NCBI RefSeq assembly: GCF_022012475.1
Contig: NZ_JAKLWS010000029.1
Coordinates: 1-57,047, forward strand
From: Rhodohalobacter sulfatireducens
GTDB taxonomy: Bacteria; Bacteroidota; Rhodothermia; Balneolales; Balneolaceae
Length of the DNA stretch: 57,047 bases
Direction of reading: 5' to 3'
Shown here: piece by piece, positions 1 to 8,493 of the stretch
Position numbering within the stretch: position 1 is the stretch's first letter
How the letters are laid out: every line of letters begins with the position of its first letter
Translations under genes and position numbers: made by a program
Notes under the pieces: model-generated
The model's input: only the letters and a program-made list of their open reading frames with translations
Told to the model about the DNA's origin: nothing
Databases searched by the model: none

Positions 1-121
1 CAGAGCAATTAGAGTCCCAGACTGGTTCAAGTTTGCAACTTGGACCATTTATGACCTGGACAATTCACACTCCAAAAAAATCCAAGCTTCAAAATATTGG
101 TGATGAGCAAACAGAAGTACT

Positions 122-1303
122 CTACTCAAACACGCGAATGTAATCCACCACCATCTCTTGAGGGAATTCTGTGGTTTGATCCGGCGGGCCCGGCCAATTA
201 CCTCCCACAGCAACGTTCATGATAAAAAAGAAGGGGGCATTAAAAGGGTAGAAATTTACATCAGAAGTTGAAAAGGTTTTAAACCATTGGTTGTCCACAT
301 ACCATCGTATTTCATCTTTTTCCCAAACCAATGTGTAGACATGAAACTGATCGGAATAAGTTCCTTCAGAAAGGCCCTTCATACTGCTTGAAGAATCATA
401 CCCGTCATCGTCATAATGAACGGTTCCATGAACAATACTTGGTTCATGCCCAACCAATTCCATGATATCTATTTCACCGCTCATAGGCCAGCCAACCTGG
501 TCGATATTCGCCCCGAGCATCCAGATAGCCGGCCAGATTCCCTGACCTTTTGGAAGCTTGGCCCGAACGTCTATTCGGCCATATTGGATTTCCACTTTAT
601 TCTCCGTTTTAATTCGGGCCGATGTATAGTCGCCGCCCTCTTTCCTGGCAGTTATAGTGAGCATACCATTCTCCACACTTGAGTTCTCTTCACTATCGGT
701 GTAATCTTCAAGTTCATTGTTTCCCCATCCGCAAATTCCCTGGTCGCAGCCATTACCCAGTTCATATGTCCATTCGCCGGTATTTAACTGATCGCCATTG
801 AATTCATCACTCCATTTCAAACTCATGGATGGATATTCCTCCGGAGTATAAAATCCGTCTTCATCCGAGAGGATCTCTGCCATTTCATCATTATCGTTAA
901 TGGTAATCGTGAAGTTTGTCGGCTGACCGTTTGCAGTTAACCGAAGAGTGAATGATTCCGAGATTTCAAAATGCTCATCCCCGACTATCTCTACCGGCAC
1001 CGAGGCTTCCAAATTATCAGGACTGAAGGTAAGCTCTCCACCCGTTGGGTTAAAATCATCGCCGATCGATGCCGTTCTCTCTTCAAATTCGAAGGGAACG
1101 GTAACATCTGATACCAGCGAACCCTCCAGGGTAACACGAATTTCTGCAATGGTATTTGAATCTCCCTCTGAAAAGGTTGCTGACTGAACTGTAAATCGAT
1201 CAATTTCATTTTCTTTGTTGCTCTCTTCACCACAACCGGCGAAAATGAAGAATAGAAAAAACAGGAATAGGTATGGGTACTCTTTAGTGTTGAAGGGGCT
1301 CAT
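122..1303 (-). CDS. GH16 family endo-beta-glucanase lipoprotein with N-terminal Calx-beta domain
   Basis: A 393-residue predicted lipoprotein that probably hydrolyses beta-1,3 or mixed-linkage glucans such as laminarin at the cell surface. A hydrophobic leader ends in an AGC lipobox (Cys24). Residues about 36-138 look like a Calx-beta domain (SATFSEGD, ending TITINDND). The rest is a GH16 jelly roll with the catalytic signature EIDIME: Glu277 nucleophile, Asp279 helper, Glu282 acid/base. The upstream segment KGQGIWPAIWMLG is also typical of laminarinases. It is the last minus-strand gene before the window edge. Substrate specificity is inferred from the family. GH18 and GH30 enzymes elsewhere in the window fit a polysaccharide-degrading lifestyle. 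Confidence 0.9.
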   Translation of the reverse strand: MSPFNTKEYPYLFLFFLFFIFAGCGEESNKENEIDRFTVQSATFSEGDSNTIAEIRVTLEGSLVSDVTVPFEFEERTASIGDDFNPTGGELTFSPDNLEASVPVEIVGDEHFEISESFTLRLTANGQPTNFTITINDNDEMAEILSDEDGFYTPEEYPSMSLKWSDEFNGDQLNTGEWTYELGNGCDQGICGWGNNELEDYTDSEENSSVENGMLTITARKEGGDYTSARIKTENKVEIQYGRIDVRAKLPKGQGIWPAIWMLGANIDQVGWPMSGEIDIMELVGHEPSIVHGTVHYDDDGYDSSSSMKGLSEGTYSDQFHVYTLVWEKDEIRWYVDNQWFKTFSTSDVNFYPFNAPFFFIMNVAVGGNWPGPPDQTTEFPQEMVVDYIRVFE

Positions 1304-1390
1304 AGCGCTCTGATCCGTCTAAATAATTCTTGTTTCAAATATCTGTTATATAATTTAACAAAATATGAACGATTGAATTGTATGCAAGTC

Positions 1391-2653
1391 TTAAAAAAGC
1401 TGAACACCGGCTGTAAATCCAACCCAAAAGTCGAAATTTTTATCCCACCTGTTTCCATCAAAAATGGAATACCAACTGTAATCTCGTTGATCCTCTTCAT
1501 CTTGAACGAGAAGATTCAAGGTTGGGCCTGCATAAATACCAAAACCATTTGAAATTTCTTTACCCAGCAAATATCGAAAGCTATAAAGATTTGTTTCCCA
1601 AATGTCCTCCTCCTCTTCTTGAATACTCTGGATAGATATATCCTTCATTCTGAAATAACCGTCGAATCGGTCGTTATTCCAGGCCTCTTCAAGAGGTGTA
1701 TGCGCACCGATAGTCCAGCCAAAACTCCAGAGTTCTTCAGTGTTCAGGGCAGAATTATACCCCAAAGAGATCATATTGTAGATATCCATTGTACCCAGTT
1801 TTAAGCCAACGTTTGTATACCCGCCATCACTCACCCAGAAATCAAAATTTTTACGCCCGTTTCCATAGAGGCTGATCAATCCCACCGGAACCCCTTCAAA
1901 TTCATCCGCGATATTTACCAGTCCGACTTGAACGCCCCGGGCTTCATCAGCAATATTGGCAATTCCGGCCAGCTGAACTCCCTGCATGGTTTTGCCAACA
2001 TTCAGGATACCTGCCATTGAAATTCCCTGTGTCTCCTCAGCCACGTTCAAAATACCCGACATCATGATTCCCTGGTTAAATCCTCCGTTGAAATTACCTA
2101 TCCCTGCCATCATTATTCCCAGTACTTCTTCACTCGCGGCATTAAATATTCCGGCTGCTTGTATTCCCTGGATATCTTCCCCTGCAAGGTTTCCAATTCC
2201 TGCAAACTGAAGGCCCTGCATACCCCCTCCACTGATATTCAGAATTCCAGAAAATTGAAGCCCCTGCATAAATTCGCCAGACATATTTCCTATCCCTGCA
2301 AAATGCAATCCCTGCATCTCATCTCCCGCAAAGTTTACAAGGCTCGCCAGGCCTAAACCCATCATATGGCCACCGGTACCGTTCACAACACCGAGTTGTA
2401 AGCCTTCAGCATAATATCTGTTGATGTTCAAAATGCCGATTTCATATCCATCCAGGGCTCCGTGGTATCCGGCCAGTATATTCAGTGAATATTTTGCTGA
2501 ATAGTTTGGAGCTTCAACGCCGTTTGTACTTAAACCGGGAAGCAGAGTCACACGAAAGGTTCTATATTTTAAGTCCGGATGCTGTTGAGCACTTGAAATT
2601 TGAATACCCGTAAATAAGGTTAGCAATAGCAGAATTGACAGGGTTTTTTTCAT
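1391..2653 (-). CDS. LA_2272-type surface repeat protein
   Basis: About 420 residues if started at the ATG at 2653, which begins a good signal peptide (MKKTLSILLLL...SSAQQ). An in-frame ATG at 2755 would add 34 residues in front of the signal and is unlikely. The centre holds about nine imperfect units of roughly 20 residues with the theme MQGLQFAGIGN, GIMMSGILN or GVQLAGIAN, like LA_2272 family surface repeat proteins. The spacing suggests a beta-solenoid or barrel-like fold. The C-terminal third (EDIWETNLYSFRYLLGKEISNGFGIYAGPTLNL) reads like outer-membrane beta strands ending in Phe. Function is unknown; an outer-membrane or surface location is inferred. Confidence 0.75.
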   Translation of the reverse strand: MKKTLSILLLLTLFTGIQISSAQQHPDLKYRTFRVTLLPGLSTNGVEAPNYSAKYSLNILAGYHGALDGYEIGILNINRYYAEGLQLGVVNGTGGHMMGLGLASLVNFAGDEMQGLHFAGIGNMSGEFMQGLQFSGILNISGGGMQGLQFAGIGNLAGEDIQGIQAAGIFNAASEEVLGIMMAGIGNFNGGFNQGIMMSGILNVAEETQGISMAGILNVGKTMQGVQLAGIANIADEARGVQVGLVNIADEFEGVPVGLISLYGNGRKNFDFWVSDGGYTNVGLKLGTMDIYNMISLGYNSALNTEELWSFGWTIGAHTPLEEAWNNDRFDGYFRMKDISIQSIQEEEEDIWETNLYSFRYLLGKEISNGFGIYAGPTLNLLVQDEEDQRDYSWYSIFDGNRWDKNFDFWVGFTAGVQLF

Positions 2654-2776
2654 CACGTTGACTAGTCTAGTTGAGTTTATCGTCAACAAATCTATACGAA
2701 TATTTGCTATTTTTGTTTTAGAAAAGAAAGCGTAAAACGAATTTCTCGGAAGCATTTCCCTGTAGATAAGCGGCCG

Positions 2777-2833
2777 ATTCTTCTTAAAAAAGCTGCATGA
2801 AAAAACGTATCTTCATGCACAAATAAGAAGAAT
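2777..2833. promoter_or_regulatory. Nested inverted repeat directly upstream of the arginine deiminase gene
   Basis: The outer arms ATTCTTCTTA (2777-2786) and TAAGAAGAAT (2824-2833) are perfect 10-bp complements. Inside them TGCATGAA (2794-2801) and TTCATGCA (2812-2819) form a second perfect 8-bp stem. The structure ends 7 bp before the ATG at 2841, so it would lie in the leader mRNA or at the promoter. It has no following T-run, so it is not an obvious terminator. It could be an operator or a translational control hairpin. Confidence 0.5.
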
Positions 2834-2840
2834 TATTTAT

Positions 2841-4064
2841 ATGAATATTAACATCTCATCAGAAATTGGAGTTTTAAAAGGGGTGATCGTTCACTCACCC
2901 GGGCGAGAGGTCTCTTTAGTGAATCCAAATATAAAAGAGGATCTGCTTTTTGATGATATTATTTTTGAAAATGATGCCCGCTTCGAGCATATCGATATGC
3001 TGAAAATATTCAGCGCTGCCATGCCGGATGATGGAGAAATTTTCGAAATCATGGATATGGCAGAAGAGGTTTTTCAATCCGAGGATGTCCGGGCTGAATT
3101 TATTGAAGTGATGATTAAAGAGCTTCCCTTCGAAAATATTCACATCATAGAAAAAGAACTGATCCGGCTTGAACCGAAAAAACTTGTTCGATTTGTAGCA
3201 GAAGGAACATTGGAGGACCAAATATTCAATCTCCACCCGGCTCCCAACCTGCTTTTTACGAGAGATCTGGCAGCCGTGGCCGGTGATAGTGTAATTTTAT
3301 CTCGCGCCGCGAAAGAAGCTCGTGCAAGGGAATTTTTATTGATGAGAACCATTGTACATTATCATCCTCTTTTTGATTCTGTAAAGAAGAAAGCCATTAC
3401 CGTTGGCGGACATCAAACCATCGAGGGCGGGGATGTGCTTGTTGTATCGGATGACATTGTATTGATCGGTATGAGTGAACGAACCTCTTTCAGCGGATTG
3501 ATGGGCGTAGCCGAACAGCTTTTGAATCACGGAGTTGAGCATGTTGTGGCGGTTGACATTCCTAAACAGCGATCCTCCATGCACCTCGATACCATCTTCA
3601 CCTTTGCGGATGAAAACGAATGCGTGGCATTTCCTCCCTCTATCGAAGAGAAAGAGAATAATGTAGTGGATCTTTTTAAAAATGGGGAGGGCGTTCAGTG
3701 CCGGCAATGCAAATCACTAAAACAAACCCTTGAGGAATTAACCGGGAAAGAATTTACGTTCATCAAATGCGGTGGAGAAAACAGAATCGATCAGTTCAGA
3801 GAACAGTGGACGGATGGAGCTAACCTCTTCGCCCTGGCTCCGGGGGTTGTTGTGGGATATGGCCGCAACACCAAAACATTTGAAGCGTTAGTGAGCCATG
3901 GTTACAAACATATGAATCAGTACGAGTTTATCGAAGAATTTGAAAATAAAGATCTTGATCCTCAAAAGGACCGAAAAATTGCAATCAGCTTTGAAGGCCA
4001 CGAACTTTGCCGTGGCCGGGGCGGAGCACGCTGTATGACAATGCCCGTCTCAAGAATTGGATAA
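2841..4064 (+). CDS. arcA: Arginine deiminase (ADI) family protein
   Basis: 407 residues, the usual ADI length. ADI hydrolyses L-arginine to citrulline and ammonium, the first step of the arginine deiminase route. Key guanidino-modifying-enzyme motifs are present: FTRD at 139-142, EGGD at 195-198, MHLDT with His248 and Asp250, and the nucleophile Cys398 in GGARCMTMP near the C-terminus. No catabolic carbamoyltransferase or carbamate kinase lies next to it; a 37-bp gap leads to a membrane protease. Biosynthetic argF, argG and argH lie about 33 kb away, so citrulline made here could in principle be recycled to arginine. A citrulline product rather than another amidino substrate is a family inference. 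Confidence 0.87.
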   Translation: MNINISSEIGVLKGVIVHSPGREVSLVNPNIKEDLLFDDIIFENDARFEHIDMLKIFSAAMPDDGEIFEIMDMAEEVFQSEDVRAEFIEVMIKELPFENIHIIEKELIRLEPKKLVRFVAEGTLEDQIFNLHPAPNLLFTRDLAAVAGDSVILSRAAKEARAREFLLMRTIVHYHPLFDSVKKKAITVGGHQTIEGGDVLVVSDDIVLIGMSERTSFSGLMGVAEQLLNHGVEHVVAVDIPKQRSSMHLDTIFTFADENECVAFPPSIEEKENNVVDLFKNGEGVQCRQCKSLKQTLEELTGKEFTFIKCGGENRIDQFREQWTDGANLFALAPGVVVGYGRNTKTFEALVSHGYKHMNQYEFIEEFENKDLDPQKDRKIAISFEGHELCRGRGGARCMTMPVSRIG

Positions 4065-4100
4065 CACAGCTTAATTGAAAACGACTTAACCTGAAGTAAT

Positions 4101-5309
4101 TTGGCATTTCCAGAAGTAGAAACGCAGACGCAGGATTTCCCCAATATCGAAGAGCAACCCAAGAATCAGCCCGGTGCATGGACCATTATCAAACATTTGG
4201 CGTTGTTCATTGTCACATTTGCATCGGTAACATTCGTTGGAATGTTTTTTTGGGTCGGGCAGACAGCCGGAGTTGAATCATACTGGGAAATGTTGCCCGA
4301 GGGTTTAATTTTCGCATCGCTTCTGCTTGCATTCCTGGCCACCCATGAATTCGGGCATTATTTCGCCGCCGTTTATCATAACGTAAAAGTTACACTGCCT
4401 TACTTTATTCCTATTCCACTTGGCATTGGAACCATGGGAGCGGTTATAAAAATTGAAGAACGTATTCAGGATACCAGAAAGTTGTTCGATATTGGCATTG
4501 CAGGTCCCATTGCAGGATTTGTAGTCTCTTTAATCGTACTTCTATATGGATTCTCCACGCTACCGGATCCGTCATTTATTGAAAATTTTGCCGGTCACGA
4601 GGAAGTAATCAGTCATGTGCAGGAGACCGGGCAATACCCCGAAACGGCTCCCGAAATTGAGGATGCACCGGAAGGCTCAACCATAATGCTTGGCAATACG
4701 CTTTTGTATTCCATCTTGGCAAGTTTCTTTGAAAATGTACCACCCATGTACGAGATGTATCATTATCCATTCCTGTTTGCGGGATGGCTTGGGCTCTTCT
4801 TTACGGCGTTGAACCTCACTCCCATCGGTCAGCTGGATGGAGGCCATATTTTATATTCGCTGATTGGATACAAAAATCACCAGACTGTAGCCCGAGTCTG
4901 CTTTGGATTTATTGCGACTCTGGGCGGTATTGAGGCGATCCCATTTCTCTTTTTGAATATTGATGGATGGCTGCCCGGATACGGATTCTTATCCGTGATG
5001 CTTTGGGCAATGGTATTGCTATTTCTATTCAGAAAAGGATTTCACAGTGATCATACCTGGATGGCCCCGGTTTGGGCGGCATCACTGATTTCTGCCGTGG
5101 CGTACCTTTATGTTACATCTGGGTTTACTCAATCAGGTTCGCTGATTTGGGTTTTCTGGAGTTTCTTTCTTGTTTATTTTGTGAAGATAGAGCACCCGCC
5201 TGTTATCTTTGAGCGGCCACTGTCACTATGGAGAAAACGGCTCGGCTGGATCAGTATGGCAGTATTTATTCTCTGTATAAGCCCAACACCCATTTATTTT
5301 GCGAATTGA
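4101..5309 (+). CDS. Site-2 protease (M50) family membrane metalloprotease
   Basis: 402 residues from a TTG start at 4101; no earlier ATG is available and the next ATG would remove the first membrane segment. The zinc-binding motif HEFGH is at 82-86 inside a membrane helix, and the second metal-ligand region is seen as LTPIGQLDGGH. Several more hydrophobic helices follow. Such proteases cut substrates within the membrane, often anti-sigma factors or sterol-type regulators, but no partner is visible nearby. The family member without a PDZ domain resembles the EGY/archaeal-type S2P group. It follows arcA by 36 bp and could be co-transcribed. Confidence 0.88.
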   Translation: MAFPEVETQTQDFPNIEEQPKNQPGAWTIIKHLALFIVTFASVTFVGMFFWVGQTAGVESYWEMLPEGLIFASLLLAFLATHEFGHYFAAVYHNVKVTLPYFIPIPLGIGTMGAVIKIEERIQDTRKLFDIGIAGPIAGFVVSLIVLLYGFSTLPDPSFIENFAGHEEVISHVQETGQYPETAPEIEDAPEGSTIMLGNTLLYSILASFFENVPPMYEMYHYPFLFAGWLGLFFTALNLTPIGQLDGGHILYSLIGYKNHQTVARVCFGFIATLGGIEAIPFLFLNIDGWLPGYGFLSVMLWAMVLLFLFRKGFHSDHTWMAPVWAASLISAVAYLYVTSGFTQSGSLIWVFWSFFLVYFVKIEHPPVIFERPLSLWRKRLGWISMAVFILCISPTPIYFAN

Positions 5310-5315
5310 TTTCTA

Positions 5316-5437
5316 AAAAAAATCTCCCCTTGAGGGCCCCGAAGCGTCGGGACAGATTTATCTGGTGAGGGGTATCATCCCCCGAGCTCCCACGACATTC
5401 GTCGTGCTCACATTCCCCCTTCCAAGGGGGATTTTCC
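5316..5437. repeat. Palindromic intergenic repeat element
   Basis: An AT-flanked element with imperfect terminal inverted repeats: AAATCTCCCCTTGAGGG near 5320-5336 and its near complement at 5418-5435. An internal hairpin CACGAC/GTCGTG lies at 5391-5407. It fills most of the 151-bp space between the protease gene and the next lipoprotein gene and looks like a dispersed non-coding repeat. A related CCCC..CTTGAGGG theme recurs near 19230 and 19400. Confidence 0.55.
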
Positions 5438-5460
5438 TAAACTACATTAACAATTATTAA

Positions 5461-5895
5461 ATGCGACTTCTATCAATTACTTCTCTTTTAACTCTATTTT
5501 TAATTATCTCATGCGGTGAGTCCCAACCGGACGTGGTTGATGAAAACGCACCGCTTCCGGAACAGATCGATCAACTGATCCAGGCCAATGAATATAAAAC
5601 AGCTCTTTCCATGCTTGAAGAGGAAGATCAAACTGATCCAATTATTCAGCAGCTGTTTGAAAAAACGCACCTGAATTATGGGCTTTACAGTATGAACACA
5701 TTTGACCAAACTGAGATGAGAACACGCATGAACCGGGCTCTCACTCAATTCACGGAGGTTTTACGTATCAACCCGGAAAACCAGGTTGCACGGACAAACA
5801 TCAATCAAATTTTGTCGATCTATAAAACTATTCCCGAACGCGATCCTGAGCCTGAAGTTTTGGATGGATTGGAAAAAGTTGGGATTGAGTACTGA
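5461..5895 (+). CDS. Small TPR-like lipoprotein
   Basis: 144 residues. The signal peptide ends with a lipobox (LIISCGES, Cys19). The mature part is helical with repeated patterns such as ALSMLEEEDQTDPIIQQLFEKT and ALTQFTEVLRINPENQVARTNI, the latter fitting a tetratricopeptide helix pair. It is probably a periplasmic or outer-membrane-anchored scaffold. It lies 76 bp upstream of smpB on the same strand. No specific function can be assigned. Confidence 0.7.
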   Translation: MRLLSITSLLTLFLIISCGESQPDVVDENAPLPEQIDQLIQANEYKTALSMLEEEDQTDPIIQQLFEKTHLNYGLYSMNTFDQTEMRTRMNRALTQFTEVLRINPENQVARTNINQILSIYKTIPERDPEPEVLDGLEKVGIEY

Positions 5896-5971
5896 GCGTC
5901 TCTGTCTTGAGTTCATCAAAAATCTGCTTACCTTCAAAATAAGCTGAAATTATTCATTAGTCATTCAGGCT

Positions 5972-6457
5972 TTGGCAAAAAAAGATCAACAATCACATAC
6001 TCCTCCTACTATTAAAAACCGCAAAGCGCGGCATGATTTCCACATCGATGAAACGTACGAGGCAGGGATTGCTCTCAAGGGCACTGAAGTAAAATCGATT
6101 CGAGATGGAAAAGCCAGCCTCAATGAAGCGTTTGCCTATTTGCGAAATGGTGAAGTGTGGCTGAAAAACATGTATATCAAGCCCTATAAGTTTGGTTCGT
6201 ATGCCAATCATGATGAGAGAAGGGACCGAAAGCTATTGCTAAAACGAAGGGAGATTCGTGAAATTGACAAGCATATCAACCAGAAAGGTTACACGCTGGT
6301 ACCTCTTAAACTCTATTTTAAAGGTGGATATGCCAAAGTGCTGATGGGATTAGCCCGTGGTAAAAAGCAGTATGATAAGAGAGAAGATATTAAAGAAAAA
6401 GATATACGTCGTGAACTGGATCGTAAGATTAAAGGGAACTACAGTGTGAATTTGTAA
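5972..6457 (+). CDS. smpB: SsrA-binding protein SmpB
   Basis: 161 residues, full length. SmpB binds tmRNA and delivers it to ribosomes stalled on broken mRNAs (trans-translation). Characteristic segments are NRKARHDFHIDETYEAGIALKGTEVKSIRDG, split here as KARHDFHI and GTEVKSIR, then YKFGSYANHDERRDRKLLL and the basic tail GKKQYDKREDIKEKD. The start is TTG at 5972; an ATG start is not available in the conserved N-terminal region. The tmRNA gene itself was not found in this window. Confidence 0.97.
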   Translation: MAKKDQQSHTPPTIKNRKARHDFHIDETYEAGIALKGTEVKSIRDGKASLNEAFAYLRNGEVWLKNMYIKPYKFGSYANHDERRDRKLLLKRREIREIDKHINQKGYTLVPLKLYFKGGYAKVLMGLARGKKQYDKREDIKEKDIRRELDRKIKGNYSVNL

Positions 6458-6465
6458 CAAATAAA

Positions 6466-6498
6466 AAAGGCCTGATTCGGCTGAATCAAGCCTTTGTT
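6466..6498. terminator. Bidirectional terminator between smpB and the DUF4168 gene
   Basis: Strong hairpin with arms AAAGGCCTGATTC and GAATCAAGCCTTT around a short GGCT loop, flanked by A-rich sequence before and T-rich sequence after. It lies between two convergent genes and can serve both. Confidence 0.8.
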
Positions 6499-6536
6499 AT
6501 TGAAATTCGTATTCAATTCAATTATTGCTGACTGCC

Positions 6537-7043
6537 TTACTGTTGATTCAGCCCCAATTCTTCTTGCACTCGCGACATCAGTTCCTGGTCTTGTTGAGCA
6601 CCCATAATAATCTGTTGATATCTCTGCATAGTTAAACCATTTTCCTGAACCGTTTCGCTCATCTGCTGACGTGCTTCCGTTTGAATCTGCATCAGTGTTG
6701 GTTGAAGAGCCTGGATTTTTGATTTCTCCTCATCTGTAATATTCACTTGCTGGGCCATTTGTGGGTTTTGCATGGCCATCATCATCTGCTGAAACCGCTG
6801 AAAACTTAAATCTTCCTCTTCAACAGCAGTTCTCACTTTCTCCTGTGTTTCCATCTGAATAGGCTCAAGTGCTTCAGCCGCGTCTCCAAGCTTTGTGAGT
6901 TCTTCATCGCTGACATCAGAAGAGGTCGGTAAATTCTGTTGCTGTGGTGGCATCTGTGGTTGCTGCTGGGCCTGTGCAAATAAAGAACCGGCAGCCAAGA
7001 ATGAACATAAAAGTGTAAGTACTAATTTTTTTGAAATATGCAT
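6537..7043 (-). CDS. DUF4168 domain-containing secreted protein
   Basis: 168 residues with a clean signal peptide (MHISKKLVLTLLCSFLAAGSLFAQ). A Gln/Pro-rich linker (QQQPQMPPQQQ) is followed by two similar halves, each containing a helical unit: SFQRFQQMMMAMQNPQMAQQV and TMQRYQQIIMGAQQDQELMSRV. That internal duplication is typical of DUF4168. It is predicted to be periplasmic with unknown function. It ends facing smpB across a shared terminator. Confidence 0.82.
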   Translation of the reverse strand: MHISKKLVLTLLCSFLAAGSLFAQAQQQPQMPPQQQNLPTSSDVSDEELTKLGDAAEALEPIQMETQEKVRTAVEEEDLSFQRFQQMMMAMQNPQMAQQVNITDEEKSKIQALQPTLMQIQTEARQQMSETVQENGLTMQRYQQIIMGAQQDQELMSRVQEELGLNQQ

Positions 7044-7146
7044 TATATAGAATTGATTCGTATTGATTTAGCAGTTTGCTAACTTCTGTGATATGATTTT
7101 ATTATGATCTGTTTTAACGGTTCATCACTTTCGATGTTCCGACTAT

Positions 7147-7177
7147 AAAAAAGGCTATTCCAAATAAAGAAATAGCC
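7147..7177 (-). terminator. Rho-independent terminator of rnpB
   Basis: On the minus strand the stem GGCTATT/AATAGCC (arms 7171-7177 and 7153-7159) is followed by six T residues (7152-7147). It starts 10 bases beyond the 3' end of the RNase P RNA. Confidence 0.88.
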
Positions 7178-7186
7178 AAAATTTTA

Positions 7187-7590
7187 TAGGTTTTCGATAA
7201 GCCGAATTCTGTATCCCGACCGCTGTCGGGATGGCAACCATTTATCTTGTCTTAATGTTGCCATTAAGATCTGTTGCGTTCTACCCGGTTGTATAGCGAC
7301 GAGTGGCGCACAACCTGCGCGAACTTGCACCCTGTAAGGTTTGCCCTGCCCCCGAACGTCACCGTTGGGGCGGTGAGCTCTTACCTCACCGTTTCACCTT
7401 TACCCTCCGAATCCCGAAAGCGTTCGGTAGAAGAAGGTTTTACCCATCCATCCGAAAGGAAGTCTGTTTTCTGTGGCACTGGCTATCCCGTTTTTATCCG
7501 GAATCTTCCCGTTAGGAAGTACAGTACTCGTAGGTGTTCGGACTTTCCTTCCACCCGAGATTTCGGGAAGACGATTGCCTGAAAACCTAA
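7187..7590 (-). ncRNA. rnpB: RNase P RNA, bacterial class A
   Basis: The catalytic RNA of RNase P, which matures tRNA 5' ends. The ends are set by the P1 helix: TAGGTTTTC at the 5' side (7589-7581, minus strand) pairs with GAAAACCTA at the 3' side (7195-7187). The near-universal core GGAAAGTCCGAACA (7548-7535) follows the 5' region, and the 3' core ACAGAATTCGGCTTAT (7212-7197) precedes P1. The length of about 404 nt is normal. A strong terminator follows. Apparent reading frames on the plus strand across this region are not genes. Confidence 0.96.
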
Positions 7591-7739
7591 GCTAAGATAA
7601 TGATTCTAAGTTGATTTAAATAACGGTTGGAGCAGCTATTTAATTTCACAGCTTTGCAAATTGGCTCGCTGAGCCGATTTCGGCTATTGCAGCTTATTCA
7701 CTACAAGACGGAGATCCGCCTTAAGTCAACTATACTTAT

Positions 7740-8474
7740 TTAAATCTCAAGCTGCTTTTTGGCCTCTTCAAAAAAGGAGGGGTCAATGACAATACGGCCG
7801 CTGTTCTCGTCGATAATTACTTTGTTTTTGCGACGAACTTCAACCTGGGTTTGTGGTGGAAGCGCCATTCCCAATGCAGCACCTTTTTCCATTGCTACAA
7901 CGGCAATTCCATTTGTCAGGCCGTTTCGAAGACGATTGTAGCTACGGACATATCGGTTGTCCAGTTCCTCTTCAAGTTCTTCCCGTTTTTCAAGAAGTTT
8001 TTCCTCTTCAGATTTTGTGCTTTCGATCACCTTATCGAGATTCTTTTTCTTCTCGTCATGAAGTTTTTTCGTCTCTTCCAGCTTCTCATTCTTTTCGGCT
8101 AACTCTTCGTCAAGCTCTTCCTGGCGTTTTTCAATCTCTTCAATCCTTGAAGTTGAATTTTCCACAAACTGTTTTTGAGCCTCAATCTCTTTAGTCAGGG
8201 CATCATATTCTCGGTTATTTCGAACCGAAAGCTGCTGCTCTTCATATTTCTCGGTTTTTTCAAGAGCCGATTCAATTTCAAGCTCCAGTTTTTTCTTTTC
8301 ACCCGTTAGATCATCTTTTTCTTCTTCGAGCTGACCAATTTTAGCCTCATACCGGTTGATATTCGTTTCAATATCAAGAACTTCTTCTGGTAAATCTCCC
8401 CGAAGCTGACGGATCTCATCAATCCTGCTGTCGATATATTGAAGATTTGCGAGTTGTTGGAGTACCTCTTGCAT
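7740..8474 (-). CDS. Coiled-coil protein of the C4 zinc-ribbon family, with the cysteines lost
   Basis: 244 residues. Residues about 25-180 form a long, highly charged coiled coil. The C-terminal 50 residues align by eye with the zinc-ribbon tail of this widespread family (G-x-C-x2-C ... LPPQ ... I-C-x2-C-GRIL). In this protein the positions expected to be cysteine are Ala200, Met203, Asp222 and Ser225, while the landmarks LPPQ (205-208) and GRIV (226-229) remain, so zinc binding should be lost. It starts 19 bp downstream of the Nif3 gene, a common pairing in Bacteroidota, suggesting an operon. The biological role is unknown. Confidence 0.82.
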   Translation of the reverse strand: MQEVLQQLANLQYIDSRIDEIRQLRGDLPEEVLDIETNINRYEAKIGQLEEEKDDLTGEKKKLELEIESALEKTEKYEEQQLSVRNNREYDALTKEIEAQKQFVENSTSRIEEIEKRQEELDEELAEKNEKLEETKKLHDEKKKNLDKVIESTKSEEEKLLEKREELEEELDNRYVRSYNRLRNGLTNGIAVVAMEKGAALGMALPPQTQVEVRRKNKVIIDENSGRIVIDPSFFEEAKKQLEI

Positions 8475-8493
8475 GGTATTGATTTAGGAAATT

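Noticed and set aside
1930-2350. Regularly repeated DNA, considered as a CRISPR or tandem-repeat array
   Set aside because: The period is about 60-66 bp without gaps, and it encodes the protein repeats GLQFAGIGN of the surface protein; no conserved spacer/repeat alternation.
7274-7582. Open frames on the plus strand around 7.3-7.6 kb
   Set aside because: They overlap RNase P RNA on the opposite strand, whose conserved core explains the sequence.
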